64,000 nt of DNA, from NCBI GenBank assembly GCA_024206195.1, contig JAAGZO010000387.1, forward strand, positions 62,001 through 126,000, given 5' to 3'. Source of the DNA: a bacterium. Lineage in GTDB: Archaea > Nanoarchaeota > Nanoarchaeia > Woesearchaeales > UBA10216. Shown piece by piece: positions 44,990-52,801 of the stretch. The notes under the pieces were generated by a model. The model searched no databases. It worked only from the letters and a program-made list of their open reading frames with translations, and was not told the origin of the DNA. The translations under genes were made by a program, and so were the position numbers. Numbering within the stretch: the first letter of the stretch is position 1; each line of letters begins with the position of its first letter.

Positions 44990-45450
44990 TTTGGTATGCT
45001 ATACTTCTTAGCATGCTCCCGATTTCAGAGCTCAGAGGCGGCATTCCTTTTGCATATTATTCTACTGAAAATATTTTTCTCTCATTTTTTGTTTGTGTTA
45101 TAGCAAACATCATTATTATTCCAATCATTTTCTTCTTCCTGGATCATATCCATAAAGATTTCCTGGAAATACCGATCTACAAGAAGCTTTCTGATTTTTT
45201 CATTGAACGCGCGAGAAAAAAAACAGAAAAAAACATTAAAAAATATGGTTTTATCGGATTGACACTCCTCGTTGCAATCCCGTTGCCAATAACAGGCGCA
45301 TACACTGGAACACTTGCAGCATGGTTTTTCAATATGAGGGGTAGAAAAGCTTATATTTCACTAGCACTTGGAGTTATTATTGCAGGAATTATTGTTTCAG
45401 TCGTGACATATACAGGCGCTGAAGCATTCAGCATATTTATAAAAGAGTGA
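44986..45450 (+). CDS. Small multidrug export-like membrane protein (COG2426)
   Basis: This 154-residue protein has four or five helices and the family motifs LPISELRGGIPFAYY near the N-terminus and AIPLPITGAYTGTLAAW near residue 105. The transport role is named by the family and is not proven. It overlaps cca before it and lies 2 nt before the PAP2 start, giving a membrane-protein cluster. Confidence 0.8.
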   Translation: MIWYAILLSMLPISELRGGIPFAYYSTENIFLSFFVCVIANIIIIPIIFFFLDHIHKDFLEIPIYKKLSDFFIERARKKTEKNIKKYGFIGLTLLVAIPLPITGAYTGTLAAWFFNMRGRKAYISLALGVIIAGIIVSVVTYTGAEAFSIFIKE

Positions 45451-45452
45451 AA

Positions 45453-46019
45453 ATGAATAAGAAATTTATCTTAATTGCTATTGCAGCTATTATTATTAGT
45501 TTTTTTCTTGACACACTTGCTTCGGATGCCATGCTTGCATTATGGAACCCTTTCTTTGACACAGTATTCAGCTGGTTTGGACACTTTGGTTCGCTGTTTG
45601 CGATACTGATAATTATGACCTCTCTGTTTTTGTGGGAGGAAAAGAAAGGAAAGTGGATAAAGCCTTTATGGTTAAGCTTTGCTTTTGCTCTAGTGTTTGT
45701 TTACCTCATAAAATTCGCAATTGCAAGAGCAAGGCCGGATGAGATTGTATTACTGGTACCGTTCACACATATTATTGATTTTTCATTCCCAAGCGCACAT
45801 GCTGCAGCAGCTTTTGCTCCTGTTGTGATTCTCGACCGTGAATACCCAAAACTTAAGCTTTTCTGGATTGTATTTGCTATAATGGTTGCGATAAGCCGTG
45901 TTTACCTGGGATTCCATCATCTTAGTGATGTTGTTACAGGTATAGTGATAGGACTTTCATCAGGAATGCTTTTTGTTTACATAACAGAAAAAAAATGCCA
46001 AAAAAAGAAAAAGAGATAA
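45453..46019 (+). CDS. PAP2-family membrane phosphatase
   Basis: This 188-residue protein has six helices and the three PAP2 motifs: KFAIARARP, PSAHAAAAF and SRVYLGFHHLSDV. It removes phosphate from a lipid, such as a polyprenyl diphosphate or archaetidyl phosphate. The start is ATG at 45453; a GTG at 45447 would overlap the previous stop. It overlaps the dolichol kinase-like gene by 25 nt, so the two may act on one lipid carrier in opposite directions. Confidence 0.88.
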   Translation: MNKKFILIAIAAIIISFFLDTLASDAMLALWNPFFDTVFSWFGHFGSLFAILIIMTSLFLWEEKKGKWIKPLWLSFAFALVFVYLIKFAIARARPDEIVLLVPFTHIIDFSFPSAHAAAAFAPVVILDREYPKLKLFWIVFAIMVAISRVYLGFHHLSDVVTGIVIGLSSGMLFVYITEKKCQKKKKR

Positions 46020-46585
46020 AAAGGCAGTTTATTCACATATTGCTTGGAATAGTTATCCTGCTGTTGTTCTACTTTGATTTAATAGATGCTCTGAGTATGT
46101 TAATTGTTACTGTAGTAGGCACAGTTATCTCTTTAATCAGCAGGAAAAAAAAGATTCCTGTAATCCGCTGGTTCCTTGCGCAATTTGAGAGAAAAAATCA
46201 TATTTCAACATTTCCTGGAAAAGGCGCACTTTTCTTTTTCATCGGCTCAATGCTTGTTATGTTTCTCTTTGAAAAAAATATTGCTCTTGCATCAATCGCA
46301 ATCCTCACATTCGGTGATTCCTTGTCTCATGTTGCTGGTGTATACCTCGGAAGAACCAAGCAGCCCTTCAGCCCAAAACTCATCGAAGGCACAGCAGTAG
46401 GCATATTTGCTGCGTTTATTACAGCATCCTTCTTTGTTTCTGTTTTTGAAGCCTTTATTGCTGCATTTATCGCAATGTCTGTTGAAGCAATTGAAATAAG
46501 GATTGACAAAAGTCCTATTGATGACAATCTTATCATTCCAGTACTCGCAGGAGTTGTCATCTCTGCAATTAGGTTTGTTCTGTAA
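45995..46585 (+). CDS. Dolichol kinase/phosphatidate cytidylyltransferase-like protein
   Basis: This 196-residue membrane protein of the SEC59/DGK1/VTE5 group begins with KEIKRQFIHILLG. It has the signature FGDSLSHVAGVYLGR followed by KLIEGTAVG, which binds CTP in this group. It likely phosphorylates a polyprenol or related lipid alcohol with CTP. It is paired with a PAP2 phosphatase, which suggests control of lipid carrier phosphorylation. Confidence 0.8.
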   Translation: MPKKEKEIKRQFIHILLGIVILLLFYFDLIDALSMLIVTVVGTVISLISRKKKIPVIRWFLAQFERKNHISTFPGKGALFFFIGSMLVMFLFEKNIALASIAILTFGDSLSHVAGVYLGRTKQPFSPKLIEGTAVGIFAAFITASFFVSVFEAFIAAFIAMSVEAIEIRIDKSPIDDNLIIPVLAGVVISAIRFVL

Positions 46586-46593
46586 GGAATTCT

Positions 46594-46616
46594 CGGAAAT
46601 ATTCCGGGCTTTTTGT
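46594..46616 (+). terminator. Hairpin with T-tract after the membrane gene cluster
   Basis: CGGAA-ATA-TTCCG is followed by GGGCTTTTTG, 9 nt after the stop at 46585. It resembles a terminator, though the stem is only 5 bp. Confidence 0.4.
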
Positions 46617-46656
46617 AATAAACTTTATTAATTGCGCAAGATTACCCTATGTTAAA

Positions 46657-47193
46657 ATGATACCTATTGTTAGAAGCCAAAGCGGTGATATTGAAATCTT
46701 TTTTATGGGAACTAAGATAAGTGAAACAAATGAGATAGAATGCAGAGGATTTGTCAAAGAAAATATCAAACAGAGTACAAACCACGTTTTAACATATTCA
46801 GTAAGAAATCCAGATTCTGACCTTGGTAATTATGTAGCCAAGATTGCAGAACAGAATACACCAAATGCAAAGAAGCTATCTGTTCAAAAGGGTGTCAAGC
46901 AAGGTCTGATTATCCCACTTCCCTACAAGACAATTGAAGTGGTTGTTGACAATGAAAAAAGAGCTGTTGATGTAAGTGCATCTATTACGGAATTAAATCC
47001 TGGCGTGGTGTGTTACAGTATAGAAAATGTGATAGCTGGCACAGACATAGAAGCTGATCTAATAAATTCTAAGTTTGTTTCTACTCTCGACGAAGCGTGC
47101 ATGCAGCCATTTGCAGAATATCTTGATGATATGCTACGGGAAATGAAACACGAGAAAGTAAGACCTATTGTTGAGAAGTATGGAAAACCTTAA
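46657..47193 (+). CDS. Conserved hypothetical protein, 178 residues
   Basis: I do not recognise this protein. It has no signal or membrane segment and looks like a mixed alpha/beta soluble protein with a helical C-terminus (FAEYLDDMLREMKHEKV). TTTATTAA lies about 30 bp before the ATG, suggesting a leaderless transcript. Its 3' end meets the NMD3-like gene on the other strand with a 4-nt overlap. Confidence 0.7.
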   Translation: MIPIVRSQSGDIEIFFMGTKISETNEIECRGFVKENIKQSTNHVLTYSVRNPDSDLGNYVAKIAEQNTPNAKKLSVQKGVKQGLIIPLPYKTIEVVVDNEKRAVDVSASITELNPGVVCYSIENVIAGTDIEADLINSKFVSTLDEACMQPFAEYLDDMLREMKHEKVRPIVEKYGKP

Positions 47194-47783
47194 ACAAGCC
47201 ACAGTCCTTTATGTGAAACAACCTTGACCTTTTCTCCTGACTTGAGTTTTTTTGGATTATTAACTGTGGTGCTCTGAAAGGTTTCAGGATGCAATATCTC
47301 TAACTTGGGATATATCTTAGAAACCGTTGTTTTCTTTACTTCCATTACCTTTATATCACACTTTCTGTAATCAATGCTCTCTTTTTTCCCTGTTTCAATA
47401 TTTAACGCGTTGATTATCTTTCCGAGACGTGTTACCTTTACAAGCTTCCCATCTATAACAGCTATCTCTCCTTTGCCAACACCAATTGGCTTAAAAAATA
47501 CATTAAGCCTGTAGACATTCTTGCTTGTCTGCCTGTCTCTTGAAAAGAGCTTCTCACTCACCTTGAATTCTCCGCCAAAGTGCTTCTGTAGCATCTCTCC
47601 AAGCTTCTTTGTGTACCTGCGTGAAGTGATATAGAGATCTACTCCGTTCTTGAGCTTTTTCTCATTAGTAACTATGGCTTTGCCTTGTGACATCTCATTC
47701 TCTACAAAGTCCAGTACTGCTTCTGTAGGGCTTCTTAACTGCAATATTGCCTCAAAGTACTTTGTTCCACGGAAATCCTTCAT
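47190..47783 (-). CDS. NMD3-like protein without zinc ribbons
   Basis: This is 197 residues. The start MKDFRGTKYFEAILQLR is chosen because FEAILQLR is the usual NMD3 strand; the frame opens further upstream without similarity and past a divergent promoter. The core segments KNGVDLYITSRRYTKKLGE and FGGEFKVSEKLF match the archaeal NMD3 family, which in eukaryotes exports 60S subunits. The N-terminal CxxC zinc ribbons of full-length NMD3 are absent. A C-terminal OB-like domain (IAVIDGKLVKVTRLG) is present. Confidence 0.78.
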   Translation of the reverse strand: MKDFRGTKYFEAILQLRSPTEAVLDFVENEMSQGKAIVTNEKKLKNGVDLYITSRRYTKKLGEMLQKHFGGEFKVSEKLFSRDRQTSKNVYRLNVFFKPIGVGKGEIAVIDGKLVKVTRLGKIINALNIETGKKESIDYRKCDIKVMEVKKTTVSKIYPKLEILHPETFQSTTVNNPKKLKSGEKVKVVSHKGLWLV

Positions 47784-47835
47784 AAATACTACTAAAATCG
47801 ATAGTTTTATATTAGTTTTGCTAACCCACAGAAGA

Positions 47836-48471
47836 ATGGCAAAAAACAAGTCTAGGAAGCCAAAAACCGTATTTGGCAAAATTTGGTACTTTGTTTGGGA
47901 CGACAACAGCATCTGGAGCTGGATTGTCAATATTATCCTGGCATTTATTCTAATCAAGTTCATTGTTTATCCTGTATTGGGCTTACTGCTAACAACATCA
48001 CACCCAATTGTGGCTGTTGTCTCAAGCAGCATGGAACACAATGACCAGTCCTTTGATGAGTGGTGGATAAAAAGCAACAGCAACCCATCAAATTACTGGA
48101 ATTACGAAGATAATAATATTCAAAAAGATGAGTTCAGGGAATTTATTTTCAAGAACGGCTTTAACAAAGGAGACATAATATTCCTTAAAGGGGCCAAAGC
48201 GGAAGATTTAAAAGTCGGTGAAGTTATTGTTTTCAACAGTGATAAGCCCTATCCTGTCATACACCGTATAGTAAAAAGGGAGTATGAAAATGGACAGTAT
48301 TTACTCACTACTAAGGGCGACAATGACGTATCTAACCGTAATGCAGACCGAATAAAGATCCATGATGAACTGATAATCGGCAAGGCTCTTTTCAGAATAC
48401 CTGGATTGGGTTATGTTAAAATTGGCGCTGGAAATATTTTCAATTGGATAACTGGAAAAAACAAGAAGTAA
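47836..48471 (+). CDS. Signal peptidase I (archaeal type)
   Basis: This 211-residue membrane protease of family S26B removes signal peptides from secreted proteins. One helix (about 29-52) precedes VVSSSMEHND with the catalytic Ser. The archaeal catalytic His lies in YPVIHRIV and the Asp in TTKGDNDVSN. The start at 47836 fits the membrane topology. The large secreted proteins in this window are likely substrates. Confidence 0.9.
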   Translation: MAKNKSRKPKTVFGKIWYFVWDDNSIWSWIVNIILAFILIKFIVYPVLGLLLTTSHPIVAVVSSSMEHNDQSFDEWWIKSNSNPSNYWNYEDNNIQKDEFREFIFKNGFNKGDIIFLKGAKAEDLKVGEVIVFNSDKPYPVIHRIVKREYENGQYLLTTKGDNDVSNRNADRIKIHDELIIGKALFRIPGLGYVKIGAGNIFNWITGKNKK

Positions 48472-48483
48472 TCGGGTGATAAC

Positions 48484-48798
48484 ATGTTTTGTCCGAAATG
48501 TGGAAGCATACTCAAACCAAAAAAAGCAGATGGGAAGAAGATAATGGCCTGTTCATGTGGTTATACAAATAAAAATATGAAAGGTATACTCACTGAAGAA
48601 GTCAAGAAAAAGGGGAAGAGTGTTGAAGTAGTAGAAAAAAGCGAGATAGAAACGCTTCCAAAGACAACTGTAGAGTGCCCAAAATGTAAGCACTCTGTTG
48701 CATATTACTGGCTCGTTCAGACCAGGGCTGGCGATGAACCAGAAACAAAGTTTCTGAAGTGCGAGAAATGCAAGCACACCTGGAGAGATTACGATTAA
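48484..48798 (+). CDS. tfs: Transcription factor S (TFIIS-like)
   Basis: This 104-residue protein has two zinc ribbons: MFCPKCGSIL...CSCGY and VECPKCKHSVAYYWLVQTRAGDEPETKF...CEKCKHTW. The C-terminal ribbon has the acidic pair (GDEPET) that helps RNA polymerase cut backtracked RNA. GGTGATAAC lies before the ATG. It is in a tight chain with signal peptidase, DUF167 and a coiled-coil protein. Confidence 0.92.
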   Translation: MFCPKCGSILKPKKADGKKIMACSCGYTNKNMKGILTEEVKKKGKSVEVVEKSEIETLPKTTVECPKCKHSVAYYWLVQTRAGDEPETKFLKCEKCKHTWRDYD

Positions 48799-49027
48799 TC
48801 CTGTCGGGGACAGCTTTAGGGTTTTAGTGAAGCCGAATTCTGACAAAAACAGTGTTGTTGGTTATGACAAGGAAGCTGACACTTACAGAGTAAACATAAA
48901 GGCACCTGCTGACAAGAACAAAGCAAACAAGGAGCTTGTGAAGTTTTTGTCTAAAACCATCAAAAAAAGAGTTGCAATCGCATCTGGCCTTAAAAGTAGG
49001 CTAAAGTTTATCAAGGTCGTAGAATGA
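48794..49027 (+). CDS. DUF167/YggU-family protein, start uncertain
   Basis: The family pattern SFRVLVKPNS, DTYRVNIKAPADKNKANKELVKFL is complete only if translation starts upstream of the first common start (GTG at 48827). The open frame reaches into the tfs gene. GGAG at 48782-48785 stands 8 nt before ATT at 48794, which may serve as a rare start. With the GTG start the product is 66 residues and lacks the first strand. The function of the family is unknown. It overlaps the next gene by 4 nt. Confidence 0.7.
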   Translation: MNPVGDSFRVLVKPNSDKNSVVGYDKEADTYRVNIKAPADKNKANKELVKFLSKTIKKRVAIASGLKSRLKFIKVVE

Positions 49028-50283
49028 AATGGCTAAAAAGGTTTTTTTCTAAGGAAGAAGAGCCAACGCAAGAAAGCGTAGCGCTTGAAGATATGGACAA
49101 ATGGCTTGAAAGTAATGCAAAAAGCGCCATTGAAGAATTCAATATTAAGCTTAAGGAATCATTTCAGAATATAGAAATGACCCGTGAAAAATTGTTAGCT
49201 GCATTGGAAAAACTGGAAAATGCAACTCTACATAATGATAAAATTGATATTCGCAGCAAGAACGCAATGGAAGGCAACAGAAATGCGTATTGCCAGAGAA
49301 TAAAACAGTTTTCTGAAAGCCTTAAGGCACCGCAAGATATCAACGCAACAACAGCACGAGAATTCTGTGAGAATATTGGAAGTCTCCTTACTGCAATGAC
49401 TAAAAACACAGCAAAAAATTTCTTTATTTTACAGGAATTCTTCAGAAACGAAGCGCTGGATATTGCAAAACCGCTAAAAGAAATTGATTTTTCTGTTAAA
49501 AACATGAAAAAATTCATTGATGCGTCTAAGACTGGGCGTATCTCCGAGGCTCAAGAGAAAACAGCCGGTTTAAAGAGGGCAATACAACAAAAAGAAGAGT
49601 TTACTACTGGTGTTCAAACAAAGGAAAAAGAAACAAAAGATTTGCAGGAATCCCTAAAAGAGAAAAAAAAGCAAAGAGAAGCGACTGAAAAGGACAACGC
49701 ATTGCTTAAATTGATCAATGATAAAGAAGTTGCATCGAAACAGCTGTCTGAAAAAGAGGCAGAACTATTCCATTACTTTGCTGTCATCGAAGCTGCATTG
49801 AAGAAATACAAAAGAATGTCGCTGGATGAGGCTTTGATTGAAAGCTACACAGCTTCTCCATTGGCTGCTCTTGAAAAGGACAGCGAGCTTAAAATATGCT
49901 CTTTACTGCAAAACCTTACAGATATGATCACCAAAAAAGAGATTGAGCTAAAGGATAAAAAAAGGGAGAAGATCATTCAGACAATAGGGCTTCTTAACAG
50001 GGAATACTTTGAAGGGTTCCTTAAGGAATACCAAACGCTAAAAGATAAAAATAGCGAACTAAAGACTGCAGTTACTGTAAATCCTGCGACAATAAAGCTA
50101 TCACAGCTTAAACACAGCATTAAATCTGAAGAAGAAACACTGTCTTCTACAGAAAAAGAGCTTGAAAAGCTAAAGCATGACTTGAATAAAATAAATTTAG
50201 ACAAACTAAAATCAGAACTTGAGAAAAAAATCAAAGAAGCAGGATTCAGTGTTGTGATAATCACTCAACAAAAAGTTTCTTAA
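49024..50283 (+). CDS. Coiled-coil protein, unknown function
   Basis: This 419-residue protein has no signal or membrane segment. An N-terminal mixed helical region (to about 170) precedes long charged coiled coils (about 175-250 and 365-410). It recalls archaeal SbcC-like coiled-coil proteins in style only, and has no nucleotide-binding motif. It is the last gene of the signal peptidase-TFS-DUF167 chain, and its 3' end overlaps the next gene, on the other strand, by 23 nt. Confidence 0.7.
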   Translation: MKWLKRFFSKEEEPTQESVALEDMDKWLESNAKSAIEEFNIKLKESFQNIEMTREKLLAALEKLENATLHNDKIDIRSKNAMEGNRNAYCQRIKQFSESLKAPQDINATTAREFCENIGSLLTAMTKNTAKNFFILQEFFRNEALDIAKPLKEIDFSVKNMKKFIDASKTGRISEAQEKTAGLKRAIQQKEEFTTGVQTKEKETKDLQESLKEKKKQREATEKDNALLKLINDKEVASKQLSEKEAELFHYFAVIEAALKKYKRMSLDEALIESYTASPLAALEKDSELKICSLLQNLTDMITKKEIELKDKKREKIIQTIGLLNREYFEGFLKEYQTLKDKNSELKTAVTVNPATIKLSQLKHSIKSEEETLSSTEKELEKLKHDLNKINLDKLKSELEKKIKEAGFSVVIITQQKVS

Positions 50284-52726
50284 GTGAATGCCCAAAGCCC
50301 TTCTTCTTTTTCTTGGATGATTTATTTTCTTTCTTCTCGTCATCCTCAAAGAATTCACCAAGGTTTATCTTTTCATCCTTAGACGCTTCTTTTGCTGGCT
50401 TTGCTTTCTTTTTTTTTTTGTTGTCTCCTCGAGTCATGTAGAAGTATACCAGAACAGCAAGTAAAATAAGGACTACTGCAACAAAATACTTGTTATCAGC
50501 CAACCACTCTGAAAAGCTCTGTTTCTCTTTTGTGACCTCTGCCACAAGGTCCTCTCTGCAGTTTTCATAAGCACCAAGATAGCATCTGCAATCATCTGTT
50601 AGCTCATCATAAGCACAACCAAACCAAAAGTAACCTGTTTTATCCTGTTGGCACTCAAAGTCTGCTATGCAATTGTTTGTTTTCTCTTCAACAGATAGCT
50701 CCTTAGGTTCTTCGCTTATTTCTTCAGGAACAGCATCATCTGTTTCATCAGGTGCTTCTGTATCCCCCTCTGCAGTATCGTCTGCAGTTGTTTCATCAGG
50801 AGCCTCTGCATCTCCATCTGTAGTATCATCTCCTGTTGTTTCTTCTGATATCTCTTCAGGAGCATCATCGTCTGTGTCTCCTGTTGTTTCTGCTGTGTCG
50901 TCTGCAGCAGGCGCTATGTCTCCTTCATCATCTGCTGATGCCTCTCCAGTATCATCAGTTTCTCCAGGAACAGCTGCTACTTCTCCATCTATAGGTGCCG
51001 CATCATCAGCAACCTCGCTAATTGGAGCTGGCTCTTCGGAAACACCTTCCCCTGCATCCAGTGGCGCAGGCTCATCTACTGTGATATTTAGGATTACATC
51101 ATCACTTATAATAGGATCTTCAATTGTTATGTTCTTTTCTTCTATGTATTCCTCTATGGGTATAAAACCTTCATCAGAAATGTTTATCCCTTCTGAGGCT
51201 TCATCATCATCAGGAGGCTCTTCTACAGGAGCAGTGTCTCCTTCAACATCATCTTCAGGAGTTATATCTGTTCCGTCCTCCGCATTCTCAAAATAAAAGA
51301 ATAGTGCAAGAATTATAGCTGCCACAATGATGAGTATCAGTAAATATCTTGGAAAAATAGGTGGTGCTCGCTTTTTTTCCTCTTTCTTTGGCTTTTCCTC
51401 AGTAGTTTTAAGCTCTTTCTTGAAGAGCATGACCTTTGAAACCTTATCCTCCATGTCATCTACTCTGTCATGAATACCGTCTCTCTTCTTGAGCTCCTTT
51501 TTCAGCTCATCTATCTCTCCATGAAGCGTGTTTATCTGCTGATCAAGTTCAGAATTTGTAACTATGTTACTTGTGATGTAATTAATATCTCCTTTTAGCT
51601 TCTTTATCTCAGACTGATCTGCACCGTTTTTTGATTCCTCTTTCAGTTTTCTTATGTCATCAGACAGCTTGTCAAGATCCTTTGTTGAATCTGTTTTCTT
51701 AGATAGCTGCTCATTGTCCTTTTTGAGTGTTTCAATCTCTTTTAATGTGTGCTTTGCAATCCTTTCTGCATCCTTACTTGCAGTTAATTCCTTTAGATCT
51801 CCGATTTTTTTGCCGAGTTCATCAATCTCTTTCTTGTTGCGTTCATTCTGCTTTATGAACTCTGCCTTAAGCTTACTTTTAGTAATGAATTCATCAAGGT
51901 CAACCTCTGAGTCTTCAAGCTCAGAAACACTGACCCTTATCTTACTTATCTCTAGACTAAGCTCTCTGAATTTCTTTTCATTTTGCTTTTTTGTGAGTGC
52001 TGCTGCACTTACATCAGCAACACTCTGTTCTATTACCTCAATTGCCCTCTTTGATTTTCCAATCTGTTTGTTAAGATCATCAAGTTTTACAAGCTTTTTC
52101 TTTAATTCTGCTGCATCTTCTTTTATCGGATCAATCTCATCCAGCTTGCTGTATACTTCTTCCTCTAGCTTTTTGTTGTTTTTGTAGTAATCATTCCATC
52201 CAACGAACTTCTTTTCAAAGCCCTGTACATCCTCTTTTAGAACATTATAATCAGCAATGTGAGTCTTCAGTGTTTCTTCCTTGCTTAGCTTTCTTTTAAT
52301 TTCACCAAACTCTTTTTCAATATACTCCATCTCTTTATTGAATTTCTTCCTTTCAACTAGCTTACCTTCTAGATCCAGCAGCTTTCCTTTTAGTTTTCGT
52401 ATGGATCTTACCTCTTCGCTGAGATCCTCTTTTTGCTGAACATCCTTTTTCAGAGAATCCATACTTTTATCGACATTCTTGCTAAACTGTGAGAATTCCC
52501 GCTCGTCAACAAGCGCAGATTCCATTCTTTCAAGCTTGTTGCTAAGATTTTTAATGAATGAATAGAACTCTTCTTTGGTTGCAGCGTCACTCGCTTTTTT
52601 CTTGAGATCCTCTATTCCAAAGAAATTCCTGTTGATAGCTCTTTTGAGCTCAGTCGTATCTTTCTTTACTTTAGAAAATGCTCTTTTTACATCTCCATCT
52701 AAAGGATATTTGTTAATAATCACCAC
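50261..52726 (-). CDS. Two-helix membrane coiled-coil protein with acidic external linker
   Basis: This 821-residue protein has a long coiled coil (about 1-440), a membrane helix (about 457-476, PRYLLILIIVAAIILALFF), then an extracellular Asp/Glu/Thr/Ala/Pro-rich stretch (about 480-690) with tandem DETTADDTAEGD-type units. A small Cys domain (CIADFECQQD, CAYDELTDDCRCYLG, about 700-745), a second helix (about 760-780) and a Lys-rich tail follow. Coil and tail would both lie in the cytoplasm. The GTG start at 52726 is uncertain; GGTGAT overlaps it. No family is recognised. Confidence 0.75.
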   Translation of the reverse strand: MVIINKYPLDGDVKRAFSKVKKDTTELKRAINRNFFGIEDLKKKASDAATKEEFYSFIKNLSNKLERMESALVDEREFSQFSKNVDKSMDSLKKDVQQKEDLSEEVRSIRKLKGKLLDLEGKLVERKKFNKEMEYIEKEFGEIKRKLSKEETLKTHIADYNVLKEDVQGFEKKFVGWNDYYKNNKKLEEEVYSKLDEIDPIKEDAAELKKKLVKLDDLNKQIGKSKRAIEVIEQSVADVSAAALTKKQNEKKFRELSLEISKIRVSVSELEDSEVDLDEFITKSKLKAEFIKQNERNKKEIDELGKKIGDLKELTASKDAERIAKHTLKEIETLKKDNEQLSKKTDSTKDLDKLSDDIRKLKEESKNGADQSEIKKLKGDINYITSNIVTNSELDQQINTLHGEIDELKKELKKRDGIHDRVDDMEDKVSKVMLFKKELKTTEEKPKKEEKKRAPPIFPRYLLILIIVAAIILALFFYFENAEDGTDITPEDDVEGDTAPVEEPPDDDEASEGINISDEGFIPIEEYIEEKNITIEDPIISDDVILNITVDEPAPLDAGEGVSEEPAPISEVADDAAPIDGEVAAVPGETDDTGEASADDEGDIAPAADDTAETTGDTDDDAPEEISEETTGDDTTDGDAEAPDETTADDTAEGDTEAPDETDDAVPEEISEEPKELSVEEKTNNCIADFECQQDKTGYFWFGCAYDELTDDCRCYLGAYENCREDLVAEVTKEKQSFSEWLADNKYFVAVVLILLAVLVYFYMTRGDNKKKKKAKPAKEASKDEKINLGEFFEDDEKKENKSSKKKKKGFGHSLKKLFVE

Positions 52727-52801
52727 CCCAATCTGTATTTATGGGAAAGTGATACATTACTATATAAACTTTGTGGTAACAACTATTAAAAAAGCAGCAC
52801 C

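Noticed and set aside
50667..51296. 209-residue Ser-rich plus-strand frame
   Set aside because: It is the antisense of the Asp/Glu/Thr repeat region of the 821-residue protein; codon bias explains the open frame.
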